Source of the DNA: Deinococcus malanensis
GTDB taxonomy: Bacteria; Deinococcota; Deinococci; Deinococcales; Deinococcaceae
Direction: 5' to 3'
Assembly (NCBI RefSeq): GCF_014647655.1
Contig: NZ_BMPP01000004.1
Coordinates: 124,001 to 188,000, forward strand
Length of the DNA stretch: 64,000 nucleotides
The notes beneath the pieces are model-generated. The model was not told the DNA's origin, did no database searches, and saw only the letters and a program-made list of their open reading frames with translations. A program made the translations under genes and the position numbers. Positions 1 through 11,648 of the stretch are shown piece after piece (the stretch's first letter is position 1; each line of letters opens with the position of its first letter).

Positions 1-452
1 TTCCAGCCCGTCTGCTGATGATCGGGGACGGTCCGGAGCGTCCCCGCGCCTTTGAACTTGCCCAACAACTGGGCGTCATCGGACGGACCCACTTCCTCGG
101 CTCGTTTCCAGATGTCCAGACCATCCTGGGCATCAGTGATCTCTTCCTGCTGCCCAGCAGCAACGAGAGTTTCGGGCTGGCGGCCCTGGAGGCCATGAGT
201 TGCGAGGTCCCGGTGGTGGCTGCCCGTGCAGGTGGCGTGCCCGAGGTGGTGGAGGACGGTGTTACCGGCTTCCTCTCCCCCGTGGCGGACGTAGACCACA
301 TGGCGGACCGGGCCCTACAGATCCTGCGCGACCGTGACGTGTATACCCGCATGGCCCAGGCCGCCCGGCAAGCGGCAGTCAACAGGTTTCCCCCAGAGCT
401 GATCGTGCCACAGTACCTGAACGCCTATCACCGGACGGTCGCGGGCCAATAA
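1..452 (+). CDS. bshA: BshA-like glycosyltransferase, C-terminal part (cut by window edge)
   Basis: The 5' end lies outside the window. The visible ~150 residues are the C-terminal GT-B half of a GT4 family glycosyltransferase: a nucleotide-sugar binding opening ([10 protein letters not shown]), then the E-x7-E motif in [11 protein letters not shown], followed by [17 protein letters not shown] and GVTGF. The wording of this block is closest to BshA, which joins GlcNAc from UDP-GlcNAc to L-malate as the first step of bacillithiol synthesis, the low-molecular-weight thiol known from Deinococcus. Other GT4 enzymes share these motifs, so the exact sugar and acceptor are inferred. No partner bacillithiol gene is adjacent inside the window; a PIG-L deacetylase lies 12 kb away. 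The cytoplasmic enzyme ends at a TAA before a convergent gap. Confidence 0.75.
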   Translation, partial: PARLLMIGDGPERPRAFELAQQLGVIGRTHFLGSFPDVQTILGISDLFLLPSSNESFGLAALEAMSCEVPVVAARAGGVPEVVEDGVTGFLSPVADVDHMADRALQILRDRDVYTRMAQAARQAAVNRFPPELIVPQYLNAYHRTVAGQ

Positions 453-489
453 GCGTTACCAGGCTGGCATGCAATTGAGCCCCTCTATT

Positions 490-525
490 AAGTGAATAGT
501 TTCACGATATAACCCACTCGTGAAA
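490..525. repeat. 36-bp hairpin-forming element, copy 1
   Basis: This copy and a second at 5702-5737 are identical at 28 of 36 positions. The conserved parts are AAGTGAAT, then GTTTCACGATA, and TCGTGAA at the same spacing. TTTCACGA and TCGTGAAA form an 8-bp inverted repeat around a 10-nt loop, and the loop is where the copies differ. Both copies lie between convergent gene ends. Confidence 0.6.
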
Positions 526-552
526 TGATTACTCGCTTCTTGCATTAGCGAA

Positions 553-573
553 GAAAAAAGGGCCCCGGCCCTT
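553..573 (-). terminator. Intrinsic terminator of the secreted-protein gene
   Basis: Read on the minus strand, AAGGGCC-GG-GGCCCTT is followed by a run of T residues, directly after the stop at 590. This is a standard stem plus T-tract. Confidence 0.7.
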
Positions 574-589
574 CATTCACCTATCGTCC

Positions 590-1159
590 TTATCGGTTCA
601 ACCGGACGGTCACGCCGATATCTGCGGCAAATGGCCTGAGACTGACTGCTCTTCCGACATCGACCAGGAATGCGTTCCATCCCCGCTTGACCTGGGCCAC
701 GTACCCCTTGTTGGCCTTGACGGTGACGTCCCCGTTGACCCACACGATAAACAGGGTGGATCGTCCCGCCTGGGCAGCCACCTCTCTGAGCGGCTCGGCG
801 TCATCGCGGCGACCGTTGTTGTTCAGGTCGCGGTAGGTGAAGAATCGCAACTCCGCGGACTGGACCTGTCCACTCACAGCAACCGGGTCAATCACACCCG
901 GCCAGGACACGTTCTGTGGCGTGAGGGCCACCTGTGCCCGCGCCGTAGGAGCAGCGATGGGGATTTCCATGCTGAAGCGGTTGCCCTGCACTGGTACACC
1001 GACGATTTCCTGGACCGGCTGACCGAATGGACTGACCACCCAGCCGCTGACCCGGGTGTCGGCAGTGACTGTTCCGTCCACCGTACCGGACACGATCAGG
1101 GCCGAGGCCTGCGTGGCCAGCAGGCCCAGCATCAGGGAAAGGACGTGACGAGTCTTCAT
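590..1159 (-). CDS. Secreted protein of unknown function with a Ca-loop-like segment
   Basis: I chose the ATG at 1159 because GGAG sits 6-7 nt upstream and the first ~20 residues ([20 protein letters not shown]) form a clear Sec signal peptide ending in an AxA site; a longer frame exists upstream but lacks these features. The mature ~170 residues are beta-rich. In the middle is [16 protein letters not shown], which resembles the DxNxNGxxDDxE calcium-binding loops seen in extracellular proteins. I do not recognise the family. It faces bshA convergently and has its own terminator. Probably exported and possibly metal-binding; the function is unknown. Confidence 0.7.
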   Translation of the reverse strand: MKTRHVLSLMLGLLATQASALIVSGTVDGTVTADTRVSGWVVSPFGQPVQEIVGVPVQGNRFSMEIPIAAPTARAQVALTPQNVSWPGVIDPVAVSGQVQSAELRFFTYRDLNNNGRRDDAEPLREVAAQAGRSTLFIVWVNGDVTVKANKGYVAQVKRGWNAFLVDVGRAVSLRPFAADIGVTVRLNR

Positions 1160-1224
1160 GTCTCCAGTGTACGGGTCTGACTGACGGCGATATGACTCCA
1201 CATGACAGTCCGCGAGGGCCAAAA

Positions 1225-1256
1225 GAGGGGACCGGGTCCAAGTGACCCGGCCCTCC
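1225..1256 (-). terminator. Terminator after sucD
   Basis: A long stem with core CCGGGTC/GACCCGG (1232-1238 with 1244-1250), extended by GAGGG/CCCTC, lies 14 nt downstream of the sucD stop. No strong T-tract is present. Confidence 0.55.
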
Positions 1257-1269
1257 TTCAAAACCCTGC

Positions 1270-2174
1270 TTACTTGTTCAGCGCCTGCTTGACCAGGTCG
1301 ATGATCTCGGGCATGGTGTCGGCCACCGGTACGTTCGCTGCGGCGAAGGCCGCGAGCTTGCTTTCGGGGGTACCGACGTCGCCCATGATGATCGCGCCAG
1401 CGTGACCCATGCGCTTACCTTTGGGTGCACTGCGGCCGCTGATAAAGGCCACCACGGGCTTTTTCATGTTCTGGGCGATGTATTCGGCGGCGGCTTCCTC
1501 GTCGGCTCCACCGATCTCACCGATGACCACGACAGCGTCGGTGTCGGGATCAGCTTCGAACAGCGGCAGGACGTCCGCGAAGGTTGTGCCGATCACAGGG
1601 TCGCCACCAATGCCGACGGTGGTGCTGGTGCCCATGCCCGCGTCGTTCAGCAGCTTTGCAGCCTCGTAGGTCAGGGTGCCGGAGCGGCTGATCAGGCCGA
1701 TTCGGCCGGGGTTGGCGTAGATCTTGTTGGGCATGATGCCGATCTTGGCTTCACCGTTGGTCACCAGGCCGGGGCAGTTGCCGCCGATCAGACGGATGCC
1801 TTCGCCACCCTGCGCACGGCTCTCGGCGTCCAGGAGTTTGACTTCCTGTACAGCGCGCATCATGTCCACGGTGGGCACGCCTTCGGTGATCAGCACGATC
1901 AGGGGCATGCCGGCGTGGGCCGCTTCCAGCACGGCGTCGGCGGCGCCTGCAGGCGGCACGAAAATGATCGAGACGTTGGCGCCGTGCTTCTCCTTGGCTT
2001 CAGCCACCGAGTTGTACACGGGCCAGCCTTCGAAGTCGGTGCCGCCCTTGCCTGGGGTCACGCCCGCCACAACCTGAGTGCCGAATTCCTTCATGGCGCG
2101 GCTGTGGCTGGCGCCTTCGCGGCCGGTCATGCCCTGGACGATGACCTTGCTGTTCCTGTCAACGAGAATGCCCA

Positions 2175-2175
<1 letters not shown>
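1270..2175 (-). CDS. sucD: Succinyl-CoA synthetase alpha subunit
   Basis: 301 residues, the usual length. The enzyme converts succinyl-CoA to succinate with substrate-level nucleoside triphosphate formation in the TCA cycle, as a complex with SucC. The N-terminal CoA-binding Rossmann domain begins [21 protein letters not shown], and the phosphohistidine loop is [10 protein letters not shown] with the active His near residue 258. The start codon overlaps the sucC stop by one base (TAATG), so the two are translationally coupled and should be made 1:1. Cytoplasmic. Confidence 0.97.
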
Positions 2176-3332
<1,157 letters not shown>

Positions 3333-3514
3333 GGTTCCTGCCTCCTCAATGGTGGGGTGATTGGCCAGTGTTCCCGGGCCAGCTCTACTTTTGTCCCAAT
3401 CACGGAGTATAAGCCCCGCGTTCATGATGCCCCCCGTTGTCCCTCTCCTGGGGACAGACCGGCACCGGCCGGCCCCTGGAAGCACCACCGGGGCGGCGTG
3501 TTACCGTGCAGGGC

Positions 3515-4564
3515 ATGAGCCAACTCGATAAGTTGCGCCAGGCCATGGGCCCGGCGGGAGTGGACGCTGTGTGGATCAGTGATCCTGCCAACGTGCGGGC
3601 GCTGAGTGGATTTACCAGCCCCAAGGATGCCAAGGTTCTGGTAACCGCACATGCGGTGACGCTGTACACGGACGCCCGCTATACCGTGCAGGCCCAGGAG
3701 GACTCACCTCTCCCCGCTTTTATTGCGCGGCCGCCCGAGACTTACCAGCATGCTGCCCCGAGCCTCAGTGGGCTGCGGGTGGGCTTTGAAGCCGAGCATA
3801 TGACTGTGGCTGTCCTAGAGGATCTGCGCGAGCACTGGCCGGACGCCCACCTGATTCCTCTGCGCGAGCTGGGCCGGGGGCTGCGCATGGTGAAAACCCA
3901 GCAGGAGATCGAGGCCGTTCGGGCGGCGCAGGCGCTGGCCGACCGGGTGTATGCCGAGGTGCGGCCCAGCATCCGGGCTGGTGCCCGTGAGCGCGACATC
4001 GCCCTGGACATCGAAATGCGGCTGCGCCAGGCAGGTGCGGAGACTGCTTTCGACATCATCGTGGCCAGCGGACCGCGCGGCGCGATGCCGCACGGGGTGG
4101 CTTCGGACCGGGTCATTCTGGACGGAGAACTCGTGACCATCGACATGGGGGCTCGGCTGGGCGGGTACCACAGCGACATGACGCGAACGGTGGCGGTGGG
4201 AGAGCCCAGCGACGAAATGCTGCGGGTCTACCGCGCCGTCCTGGAGGCCGAGGAAGCCGCCGTCGCCGCCGTGAAGCCGGGCGTGCGGGCCGCGGACCTC
4301 GATACCCTGGCGCGCGACATCCTGACCCGGCACGGGCTGGGCGAGGCCTTCGCGCACTCGCTGGGGCACGGGATCGGGCTGGAAGTCCACGAGGGTCCCA
4401 GCCTGCGGGGCGTCAGCACCGATGTCCTGGAGCCCGGCATGCTCGTGACCATCGAACCCGGGGCCTATCTGCCCGGGGTGGGCGGTGTCCGCATCGAGGA
4501 TCTGCTGCTGGTCACGGAAAACGGCCATGAGGTCCTGAGCCGGGCCGAGAAGGATCGGCTTTGA
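3515..4564 (+). CDS. M24 family aminopeptidase (Xaa-Pro / PepQ type)
   Basis: 349 residues from ATG 3515 ([11 protein letters not shown]). An N-terminal creatinase-like domain (~1-120) is followed by a pita-bread metallopeptidase domain. All five metal ligands of the M24 fold are visible: D210 and D221 ([17 protein letters not shown]), H285 ([14 protein letters not shown]), E314 ([10 protein letters not shown]) and E328 (VRIEDLLLV). The family removes N-terminal residues next to proline or cleaves Xaa-Pro dipeptides in the cytoplasm; exact specificity cannot be read here. Its stop overlaps the start of the LysM gene, so the two are co-translated. Confidence 0.9.
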   Translation: MSQLDKLRQAMGPAGVDAVWISDPANVRALSGFTSPKDAKVLVTAHAVTLYTDARYTVQAQEDSPLPAFIARPPETYQHAAPSLSGLRVGFEAEHMTVAVLEDLREHWPDAHLIPLRELGRGLRMVKTQQEIEAVRAAQALADRVYAEVRPSIRAGARERDIALDIEMRLRQAGAETAFDIIVASGPRGAMPHGVASDRVILDGELVTIDMGARLGGYHSDMTRTVAVGEPSDEMLRVYRAVLEAEEAAVAAVKPGVRAADLDTLARDILTRHGLGEAFAHSLGHGIGLEVHEGPSLRGVSTDVLEPGMLVTIEPGAYLPGVGGVRIEDLLLVTENGHEVLSRAEKDRL

Positions 4565-5076
4565 AAAAGGCGCTGCTGCTTGCCACACTGATGCTCGGTG
4601 TAGCAGAGGCCGAACGGGTCTACCGGGTCAAGGCCGGTGACACCCTGTGGTCGGTGGCGCAGTCCCACGGAACGACGGTTCAGTCCGTCCTCGCTCTGAA
4701 CGGTCTGGCCAACGCGACCATCCGGGTGGGTGAGGTCCTCCGGCTGCCCGGAACGACGGTGACTTCGCCGCGTGAGATCCCTGCCACGCCGCCTGCTGCT
4801 TCGGCCGTGTTTCAGCGTGGACAGGCGGCGTATTACGGAGGGCGCCGCGATCACCGCACCCCGATGACAGCGGCGCACCTGACGCTCCCGTTCGGAACCT
4901 GGGTGCGGGTCACACACGCCCGGACCGGCCGCAGCGTGATGGTTATGATCAATGACCGCGGACCGTTCGGCATTCGCTCGCGGGTGATCGACCTGTCTAC
5001 CAGCGCGGCGCGAGTGCTTGGCATGCAGAGCGAAGGTGTGGCACCCGTGACGCTGACAGTGATGTCAAGGCCCTAA
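4561..5076 (+). CDS. LysM plus RlpA-like double-psi beta-barrel secreted protein
   Basis: 171 residues from a TTG whose bases overlap the upstream TGA (TTGA), a tight translational coupling. Residues 1-18 ([16 protein letters not shown]) are a signal peptide. Residues ~20-63 are one LysM domain ([28 protein letters not shown]) that binds peptidoglycan. The C-terminal ~90 residues are an RlpA-type double-psi beta-barrel with [16 protein letters not shown] and INDRGPFG, the fold of septal lytic transglycosylases. Likely a periplasmic or cell-wall protein acting on glycan strands; the insert around the expected catalytic Asp is short, so enzymatic activity is not certain. Confidence 0.88.
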   Translation: MKKALLLATLMLGVAEAERVYRVKAGDTLWSVAQSHGTTVQSVLALNGLANATIRVGEVLRLPGTTVTSPREIPATPPAASAVFQRGQAAYYGGRRDHRTPMTAAHLTLPFGTWVRVTHARTGRSVMVMINDRGPFGIRSRVIDLSTSAARVLGMQSEGVAPVTLTVMSRP

Positions 5077-5191
5077 GGAATTCACAGCTGACCTTACCGG
5101 ATGTGGGCGGGGGGCGGATGTTAGAATCGGTCGGGTTTCAACCACAGATCAAACCGCTGTTGAGGTTCACCCACCGAGGAGGATGGTTTTA

Positions 5192-5656
<465 letters not shown>

Positions 5657-5701
5657 GTGAGAAACGGGCGGGGTATCTCCCCGCCTGATCCTTCGATCTA
5701 C

Positions 5702-5737
5702 AAGTGAATTGTTTCACGATAAATACTTGTCGTGAAT
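5702..5737. repeat. 36-bp hairpin-forming element, copy 2
   Basis: Second copy of the element at 490-525, again in a convergent gap (ybjN end to the small minus-strand gene end). AAGTGAAT, GTTTCACGATA and TCGTGAA are kept; the loop differs. Confidence 0.6.
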
Positions 5738-5781
5738 ATTTTGTTTGCAAGATAGTGTAGTACCGGTCGTCTAATGGATGA

Positions 5782-5810
5782 GGGTTGTACAGGACCAGCC
5801 TGCACAACCC
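5782..5810 (-). terminator. Hairpin terminator after the small unknown gene
   Basis: Stem 5782-5793 with 5799-5810 (GGGTTGT-CAGG against CCTG-ACAACCC, one mismatch) lies 14 nt past the stop at 5824. Confidence 0.5.
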
Positions 5811-5823
5811 TGGTTCACGCCTT

Positions 5824-6084
5824 TTAATCACGTTGCGGGAAGGAGAGGTGGCCCTCGAACTGCCAGAGGCTGAGTTTACGGGGCTTCTTCTCATACAGGG
5901 TCCCAGTCATCTGGCCGTGCTGAGTGGTCACGGTAATGTTGCACTTGCCACCCCCGAGTGCACAGCCATGAGTGAGGGCATCAATATCTGCTGCCAGGGT
6001 CCCCTTGTCCTGATTGCCCGGTTCCGCAAGGATCGTCAGGCGCTTGGTGGGTGCAACTTTGTAGGTTCCCTGCAAGATAATCAT
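5824..6084 (-). CDS. Small protein of unknown function
   Basis: 86 residues if translation starts at the ATG at 6084 (MIILQGTYKVAPTKRLTIL), which has a TACATT hexamer six bases upstream as in other leaderless genes here; a GTG at 6117 would add 11 residues. Codon usage is typical of the genome, with mostly G/C third positions. Two Cys (HGCALGGGKC) lie mid-protein and the C-terminus is basic and aromatic (KKPRKLSLWQFEGHL). No signal peptide or known domain is seen. The plus strand also holds an open frame but with poorer codon choice. Function unknown. Confidence 0.55.
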   Translation of the reverse strand: MIILQGTYKVAPTKRLTILAEPGNQDKGTLAADIDALTHGCALGGGKCNITVTTQHGQMTGTLYEKKPRKLSLWQFEGHLSFPQRD

Positions 6085-6148
6085 CAGAGTAATGTAGGGC
6101 TTTTTAAGATCACCCACTGCAGTACCCGACCTTTGGACGTTAGAAATG

Positions 6149-6195
6149 CAGAGTGAAGCGGGACCGAATCCTGGCTCCAGTCCCGCTTCACTCTG
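6149..6195. terminator. 16-bp perfect hairpin after pepF
   Basis: 6149-6164 (CAGAGTGAAGCGGGAC) is exactly complementary to 6180-6195 with a 15-nt loop, starting just past the pepF stop at 6201. There is no clear T-tract; it is likely a pepF terminator or 3'-end stabiliser. Confidence 0.6.
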
Positions 6196-6200
6196 TCCTC

Positions 6201-8018
6201 TCAGCTGCGGCGAACAGCCAGCAGTTCCTCTAGCCGGGCAACATAGCCTTCGAGAGTCCGGAACGTTGCCTGAACCGGCTCAGGCGAGAGCATGTCCACG
6301 CCAGCTTCCTTCAGAGCATCGATGGGGTCCAGGCTGCCTCCGGATTTCAGGAAGCGCAGGTACGTGGCCTGGGCCTTCACTGGATCTGCGCCGAACTGCT
6401 CAAGCAGCTGATGAGCGGCACTGATGCCGGTGGCGTACTGGTAGGCGTAGAAGTTCGCGTACAGGTGGGTGGAGAACTGTGCCCACAGAATGCCGCTGCG
6501 CTGGCGGTCCATGGTCACGCCGTCGCCGTAGCCCTGGGCCAGCAGGTCGGCGGTCAGGGCAATCAGGTCGGGCGCGCTCAGGGACTGGCCCGCCTCCACA
6601 CGGCGGTAGGCTTCAAGCTCAAAGGCGGCCAGGGTCGGCATGATGAAGAAGTAGCGGTGAAAGTTGCTCAGCGCCTCCTCGATAAGGGCGACCTCGAAAT
6701 CGGTGTCACCACTCTCGCGGGCCTGCTTGAGCAGGTGCTGACGCACCATGGCCTGGTTGAAGTTGCTGGCCACCTCGGCGTGAAACAGGGTGTAGCGGGG
6801 CACAGAGTAGGGATGCTCGCGCTGGGACAGCAGCGAATGCATAGAGTGGCCGATTTCGTGCGCCAGCGTGCTGTAGCTGTTCATAGTGCCGTTCCAGGTC
6901 ATGAAAATGTAGGGCTTGACGCGGCCTCCCCCATTGCTGTACGCACCCTGGCGTTTGCCCTCGTTTTCGGCGTAGTCCACCCAGCGGTCCTCGGTGAGGC
7001 CATGACGCATGTCACGCAGGTAGTCCTCGCCCAGCGGCGCCATGCCCTGCTCAATCCAGTCCACCGCCTGCTGGTAGCTCACGCCGCGCGGGGGATTCAG
7101 GGCCGCCTTGACGTCGTACTCCCGCAACTCCGGCAGCCCCAGCCACTCGCGGCGCACCCGCCAGTAGCGGTGCCAGATGGGCGTGTTGGCCCGGTAGGTG
7201 TCGAGCAGGGTGGTCACGACGGCAGTGGGGATGTTGTCGGGAGACAGACTGGCCGTCACCACGTCGGGGTAGTGGCGGGCACGGGCCAGGAACACGCTCT
7301 GCCGGACGTTCGTGGCGTACATGGCGGCCTGGGCATGCTGCACGGCAAGGTGCGCGTCGGCGTAGTGTTCCCAGGCTTCCCGGCGCACCTCGCGGTCGGG
7401 GTGGCTGGTCAGGCGGTCAACATTGCCCTGCGTGACCGCCTCGCCCCCAGCAGTCCCGAACCGCAGATCCATGTTGGCCAGGGTCGGGTGGATGCTCCGT
7501 TCGCTGGCGAAGGGGGCCTGGACGGCGCCCAGCAGCTCCTCGACCTCTGCGGAACGCACATGGGGCTTCAGGCGCAGAATGCGCTCCAGGCGCACCCGCT
7601 GATCCGCAAACTGGGGGGTTTCCATCCAGCTGCGTAACTTGCGCTCATCAGTGGCGAGGATCTCGGGGCGGGCAAAGGCTGACGCCGCTCCGTACTGGGC
7701 CATGATGCCGCTGGCCCGGTCCCGGCGCGCGGCGGCCACCGCGTCACGGCCGTCCACACTGGCATTCATGCTGGCATAGGACATAAAGCGCGACAGCCGC
7801 AGCTCCACCTCATCGGCCTGGGCCAGATAGGCGAGCAGGGCTTCCGGGCTGCTGCCCAGCTTGCCTTCGTGCTCGCACAGGGCACTGATGGCCCCGGGCA
7901 GCACCTGCGCCTCGGCCTCCCAGGCCTCGGGGGTAGCGAACAGGGCCTCGATGTCCCAGGTTTCCTCGCGGGAGACGTCGGCGCGTGGGGGCAACACCTT
8001 CACTTCAGTTGTGTTCAC
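6201..8018 (-). CDS. pepF: Oligoendopeptidase F (M3 family)
   Basis: 605 residues, normal for PepF. The zinc-binding HEXXH is in [15 protein letters not shown], with the third ligand Glu downstream in a helix as in thimet-like peptidases; the N-terminal half is the helical M3 domain. It hydrolyses peptides of roughly 7-17 residues in the cytoplasm, often as part of peptide recycling. The GTG start has TAGCCT (8025-8030) six bases upstream and no Shine-Dalgarno, so a leaderless message is likely. It lies apart from trpA by ~310 bp. Confidence 0.93.
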   Translation of the reverse strand: MNTTEVKVLPPRADVSREETWDIEALFATPEAWEAEAQVLPGAISALCEHEGKLGSSPEALLAYLAQADEVELRLSRFMSYASMNASVDGRDAVAAARRDRASGIMAQYGAASAFARPEILATDERKLRSWMETPQFADQRVRLERILRLKPHVRSAEVEELLGAVQAPFASERSIHPTLANMDLRFGTAGGEAVTQGNVDRLTSHPDREVRREAWEHYADAHLAVQHAQAAMYATNVRQSVFLARARHYPDVVTASLSPDNIPTAVVTTLLDTYRANTPIWHRYWRVRREWLGLPELREYDVKAALNPPRGVSYQQAVDWIEQGMAPLGEDYLRDMRHGLTEDRWVDYAENEGKRQGAYSNGGGRVKPYIFMTWNGTMNSYSTLAHEIGHSMHSLLSQREHPYSVPRYTLFHAEVASNFNQAMVRQHLLKQARESGDTDFEVALIEEALSNFHRYFFIMPTLAAFELEAYRRVEAGQSLSAPDLIALTADLLAQGYGDGVTMDRQRSGILWAQFSTHLYANFYAYQYATGISAAHQLLEQFGADPVKAQATYLRFLKSGGSLDPIDALKEAGVDMLSPEPVQATFRTLEGYVARLEELLAVRRS

Positions 8019-8332
8019 CGGCCCAGGCTAGCACTGCGCCGACACAACTAGAGGAATCGACTGTGAGTGCTTCTGCACTGCCTGCCCTGTGCCACCTTCT
8101 CACGCTGCCGCACGCCGTGACCACGCTGTTTCCCATTACCTCCAATGTGGGCGACATGCTGGCGGGTACCGCCTTGGAAGCGTGCACAGGCTGTCAGCGG
8201 CCGCGCCGCGCGCAACACATACGCGGCGCTAACGATTGGCGCTTGGAAAGTCATGCGGGTCGTGACACGTCGCAAACATACATGTGGAGAGGGGAACCCG
8301 GGTCGGGCTCCCCTCTGACGCGAAAGCTGATA
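8019..8332. other. Gene-poor gap between trpA and pepF
   Basis: The gap holds the pepF -10 hexamer (8025-8030) at one end and the trpA terminator (8288-8316) at the other. Short open frames occur on both strands but none has a start signal and codon bias together. I see no tRNA or structured RNA. Confidence 0.5.
8288..8316 (-). terminator. Terminator after trpA
   Basis: AGAGGGGA (8288-8295) pairs with TCCCCTCT (8309-8316) across a GC-rich 13-nt loop, 17 nt past the trpA stop. Confidence 0.6.
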
Positions 8333-9133
8333 TCAGCGCCGACAGCCGGCGGCAATCTCACTGGCCAGTGCGGAAACGTCCGCACCGTCGCGGGCCGCAT
8401 TGATAAAGGCGCTGCCCACGACCACGCCGTCGGCCACTTGTGCCACCTGATGGGCAGTGGCGGCATCCTTGACCCCAAAACCCACGACAACCGGCACCGT
8501 GGCATGCTTGCGGGCCAGTTCCAGCATCGCAGGCACTTCGCCCATCGCCGTTCCCTCACGGGTGCCGGTGACGCCGGTCACGCTGACGGCATACAGGAAC
8601 CCCGTACAGGCCTGTGCCACGAGTTCAACTCGGGCAGGAGTCGAGGTGGGCGCGATCAGGAAAGTCACCGCCAGGCCATACTTTGCAGCGAGGTCTGCGA
8701 TCTCCAGATCCTGGTCAGGTGGCAGGTCCGGCAGAATCAGGCCGTCCACGCCCACCTCGGCAGCCAGGGCCATGAATTTCTCGGGGCCGACGGCATAGAT
8801 GGGATTGACATAGGTCATCACCACGATGGGCGTTTCGTGGCGGCTGCGCAGCTCACGGATCAGCTCCAGGGTGCCCCGGGTGCTGGTCCCGCCGGCCAGC
8901 GCGCGCTCGGAGGCGCGTTGGATGGTGGGCCCATCTCCCAGGGGGTCACTGTACGGAATGCCGATCTCCATGATGTCGGCCTGTTCGATCAGCTGGTCGG
9001 CCAGAGCAGGGAAAGCCTCCACGCTGGGGTACCCGCCGGTCATGAACGGGATAAAGGCTGCGCGGCCGTCGGCATTGGCACGGGCAAAGGCGCGGTGCAG
9101 GCGCTCCACCCCACGGGTCACGGTGGCTGTCAT
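8333..9133 (-). CDS. trpA: Tryptophan synthase alpha chain
   Basis: 266 residues, full length. TrpA splits indole-3-glycerol phosphate into indole and glyceraldehyde 3-phosphate, passing indole to TrpB. The TIM-barrel signature [18 protein letters not shown] contains the catalytic Glu and Asp; FMTGGYP at the N-terminus and [13 protein letters not shown] near the phosphate site are also present. The start overlaps the trpB stop (ATGA), so the complex subunits are translationally coupled. It is the last gene of a two-gene trpBA unit. Confidence 0.97.
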   Translation of the reverse strand: MTATVTRGVERLHRAFARANADGRAAFIPFMTGGYPSVEAFPALADQLIEQADIMEIGIPYSDPLGDGPTIQRASERALAGGTSTRGTLELIRELRSRHETPIVVMTYVNPIYAVGPEKFMALAAEVGVDGLILPDLPPDQDLEIADLAAKYGLAVTFLIAPTSTPARVELVAQACTGFLYAVSVTGVTGTREGTAMGEVPAMLELARKHATVPVVVGFGVKDAATAHQVAQVADGVVVGSAFINAARDGADVSALASEIAAGCRR

Positions 9134-10392
9134 GCGCTGACCTCCTGAATCTTTTGTCCACTTGCTGTTTCCCTGCTCAGGTCCAGAAGACGCATGACCT
9201 CGGCCACGTCCTTGTCGCCGCGTCCGCTGAGGTTAACCACGATCACCTGCTCCGGGCGCATGGTGCGTGCCAATTCGACTGCGTGATACACGGCATGCGA
9301 GCTTTCCAGGGCAGGAATGATGCCTTCCAGGCGCGTCAGCATCTGCAGGGCTTCCAGGGCCTGCGCATCGGTGACCGGGACGTACTCGGCCAGCCCAGCG
9401 TCGCTGTAGTAGCAATGCTCCGGACCGATGCCGGGATAATCCAGTCCAGCACTGATGGAATGGGGCGGCACAATCTGGCCCTCATCGTCGTTCATCAGGT
9501 ACATCATCGAGCCGTGAAGCACACCCACCCGGCCGCCTGCCACCGAAGCGGCATGTTTGCCGGTATGCACGCCCTCTCCGGCCGCCTCGGTTCCGATCAG
9601 GCGAGGGCGCTGGTCCGGCGGCAGGTAGGCGAAGGGCGCGAATATGCCGATGGCGTTGCTGCCTCCACCCACACAGGCGACCACGGCGTCAGGGACGGAG
9701 CGGCCTTCAAGCGCGGGAAGCTGCAGCATGACCTCCTCGCCGATGATGCTCTGGAAATCCCGGACCATCGCCGGGTAGGGGTGCGGTCCCACGACGCTGC
9801 CCAGGATGTAAAAGGTCTCCCGGACATGCGTGACCCATTCACGGATGGCCTCGTTGGTTGCGTCTTTCAGGGTGCCGGTGCCGCTGGTCACCGGCCGGAC
9901 CTCGGCGCCCAGCAACTTCATCCGGAACACGTTGAGGGCCTGACGACGGATGTCCTCCTCGCCCATGTAGACGACGCACTCCAGGCCCAGCAGGGCAGCG
10001 GCCGTGGCGCTCGCGACCCCGTGCTGCCCCGCGCCGGTCTCGGCGATGACACGGCGCTTGCCCATCCGTACGGCGAGCAGTGCCTGGGCCAGACAATTGT
10101 TGATCTTGTGCGCGCCGGTGTAGTTCTGGTCCTCGCGCTTGAGGTAGATCTTCGCGCCGCCGGCATGCTCGGTCAGCCGGCGGGCGAAGTACAGGCCACT
10201 GGGACGGCCCACGAACTCGCGGTACAGGCGGTCGAGTTCAGTCAGGAAGGCGGGATCCTGCTTGGCCACCTGATACGCGGAGTCGAGTTCATCCAGGGCG
10301 GGAATCAGGGTTTCGGGGACGTACCGCCCACCGTAACGGCCAAAGCGACCGCGTACATCCGGCAGCGGAAAAGTCGGGAATATGAGGGCCAT
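9130..10392 (-). CDS. trpB: Tryptophan synthase beta chain
   Basis: 420 residues from ATG 10392 ([22 protein letters not shown]), the length of the family; an upstream GTG at 10485 would add 31 poorly conserved residues. The PLP lysine lies in [16 protein letters not shown], the phosphate loop is VGGGSNAIG, and [10 protein letters not shown] is typical of the TrpB1 type. It joins indole with L-serine to give tryptophan. TACCCT eight bases before the ATG, with no clear Shine-Dalgarno, suggests a short or absent leader. Two overlapping palindromes at 10433-10455 lie just upstream and may control trpBA. Confidence 0.96.
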   Translation of the reverse strand: MALIFPTFPLPDVRGRFGRYGGRYVPETLIPALDELDSAYQVAKQDPAFLTELDRLYREFVGRPSGLYFARRLTEHAGGAKIYLKREDQNYTGAHKINNCLAQALLAVRMGKRRVIAETGAGQHGVASATAAALLGLECVVYMGEEDIRRQALNVFRMKLLGAEVRPVTSGTGTLKDATNEAIREWVTHVRETFYILGSVVGPHPYPAMVRDFQSIIGEEVMLQLPALEGRSVPDAVVACVGGGSNAIGIFAPFAYLPPDQRPRLIGTEAAGEGVHTGKHAASVAGGRVGVLHGSMMYLMNDDEGQIVPPHSISAGLDYPGIGPEHCYYSDAGLAEYVPVTDAQALEALQMLTRLEGIIPALESSHAVYHAVELARTMRPEQVIVVNLSGRGDKDVAEVMRLLDLSRETASGQKIQEVSA

Positions 10393-10432
10393 GATGCCCA
10401 AGGGTACGTACTGACCGGTTGTTCGGCGAAGG

Positions 10433-10455
10433 GTTGTCTTAGACAACTCGTCTAA
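10433..10455. promoter_or_regulatory. Overlapping palindromes upstream of trpB (candidate operator)
   Basis: GTTGTCTTAGACAAC (10433-10447) and TTAGACAACTCGTCTAA (10439-10455) are both dyads and share the half-site TTAGAC. They start 41 bp upstream of the trpB ATG and run into the gluQ stop codon. The position fits a regulator site for trpBA. Confidence 0.5.
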
Positions 10456-11336
10456 GTTTGTGCAGTGGTTACAAAACTCTGCCACAGGGGCAGCAGTTCG
10501 GAAGCCGACACTTCTCCTGGTACCGGCCAGCCCAGGGAAGCCGCGAGGGCGGACAGCACGCGGCCCGGCGGTTCTCCCGCTTCGCGCAGCGCCATCAGGG
10601 GTGGGGCGCCGCCGCGTTTGGCCAGCCGCTCGCCGCGGAACCCGGTCATCAGGGGCACGTGCAGGTAGCGCGGCGTGGGCAGACCAAGGGCCCGCTGCAG
10701 GGCGGCCTGCCGGGGGGTGGCGGGCAGCAGGTCCTTGCCACGCACCACGTCGGTCACACCCGACGCCGCGTCGTCTACCACCACGGCCAAATGGTAGGCG
10801 AAGACCCCGTCGCCGCGTCGCAGCACGAAGTCACCAACCTCGGTCCGCAGATTCTGGCAGAGAGCCGAGCCGCCCAGCGCGTCACTGATACAGACGGTCC
10901 AGTCCGGGACATGCCAGCGCAGCGCCGGTGTGCGGATCGCGGACACGGGACGCAGCCGGCAGGTTCCAGGGTAGATGGGCTCCTCACCGTGGGGAGCACC
11001 GGCGCTGTCTTGGATGACCTGCTGAATCTCGCGGCGAGTACAGGTGCAGCCGTAAGTGTCCAGCTGCGCCGCAGCGGCCGCATAACGCTCGATGTGCCTC
11101 GACTGAAGGCTCTCTTCATCCCAGTCCAGCCCCAGCCACTCCAGGTCCCGGCGCGTCGCGTCGCAGGCCCATTCCCGGACGCGTCCCACATCCAGGTCCT
11201 CGAAGCGAAGAAGGTGGCGTCCGCCTGCCGCGCGCGAATGCAACCAGGCCAGCAGCGCGGTGCGGGCGTTGCCCATGTGCATGGCACCAGTGGGGCTCGG
11301 AGCAAAGCGGCCAATGACGGCAGGGGTCGCGGTCAT
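10452..11336 (-). CDS. gluQ: Glutamyl-Q tRNA(Asp) synthetase
   Basis: 294 residues, the short GlxRS-like length without an anticodon-binding domain. HIGH-type motif GAMHMGNAR near residue 20; the KMSKS equivalent is degenerate (RLAKRGG), as is usual in GluQ-RS. Zinc ligands CTCTRRE and a later Cys (YPGTCRLRP) fit the family. The enzyme activates glutamate and attaches it to queuosine at position 34 of tRNA(Asp). TAGCTT (11343-11348) six bases before the ATG indicates a leaderless message. It is upstream of trpBA on the same strand, 60 bp away. Confidence 0.92.
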   Translation of the reverse strand: MTATPAVIGRFAPSPTGAMHMGNARTALLAWLHSRAAGGRHLLRFEDLDVGRVREWACDATRRDLEWLGLDWDEESLQSRHIERYAAAAAQLDTYGCTCTRREIQQVIQDSAGAPHGEEPIYPGTCRLRPVSAIRTPALRWHVPDWTVCISDALGGSALCQNLRTEVGDFVLRRGDGVFAYHLAVVVDDAASGVTDVVRGKDLLPATPRQAALQRALGLPTPRYLHVPLMTGFRGERLAKRGGAPPLMALREAGEPPGRVLSALAASLGWPVPGEVSASELLPLWQSFVTTAQT

Positions 11337-11399
11337 GGGTGCAAGCTAGCGTGGCAGCGCAGAGCGCGCCGTGTAGCAGAGAACAGCCCTGAGAGGCAC

Positions 11400-11648
11400 T
11401 CAGGCACGGTCGCGTAGCCACATCAGCAGCAGGTCCTCGACAAGTTCGCTGACGCTCTCGCCTCCGTCCTTCTTGACCTCGCGCCACACGGCCCGGACGG
11501 TTTCCTTGCGGACATAGACTGGTTCAAGACGGTCGCTGGTCTCGCCTTTGCGTCGGCCGTCCGGGGCCGGGCTGGCTTTGCGGCCCCCTCCCTTGCGACC
11601 GGCATCCTTGAGATAGCTGAAGCGCGGTTTGTCACGACCTGTTTTCAT
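11400..11648 (-). CDS. Small ribbon-helix-helix-like protein paired with ParA
   Basis: 82 residues. The N-terminal half is basic and Gly-rich ([21 protein letters not shown]); the C-terminal half reads [21 protein letters not shown] then [19 protein letters not shown], matching a beta-strand plus two helices as in ribbon-helix-helix DNA-binding proteins. Its ATG overlaps the parA stop (ATGA). The arrangement parA then a small basic RHH protein is that of type Ib-like partition cassettes, where the RHH protein binds centromere DNA. DNA binding is inferred from this layout and predicted fold. Confidence 0.65.
   Translation of the reverse strand: MKTGRDKPRFSYLKDAGRKGGGRKASPAPDGRRKGETSDRLEPVYVRKETVRAVWREVKKDGGESVSELVEDLLLMWLRDRA

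Noticed and set aside
5785..6156. 123-codon plus-strand frame opposite the small unknown gene
   Set aside because: Codon choice is poorer than on the minus strand and no start signal is near; it also begins inside the terminator hairpin.
8019..8332. Short open frames in the trpA-pepF gap
   Set aside because: No Shine-Dalgarno or -10 pairing with a start, unusual composition and no recognisable product.
10458..11417. Long plus-strand frames opposite gluQ
   Set aside because: They are complementary to gluQ, whose synthetase motifs are unambiguous.
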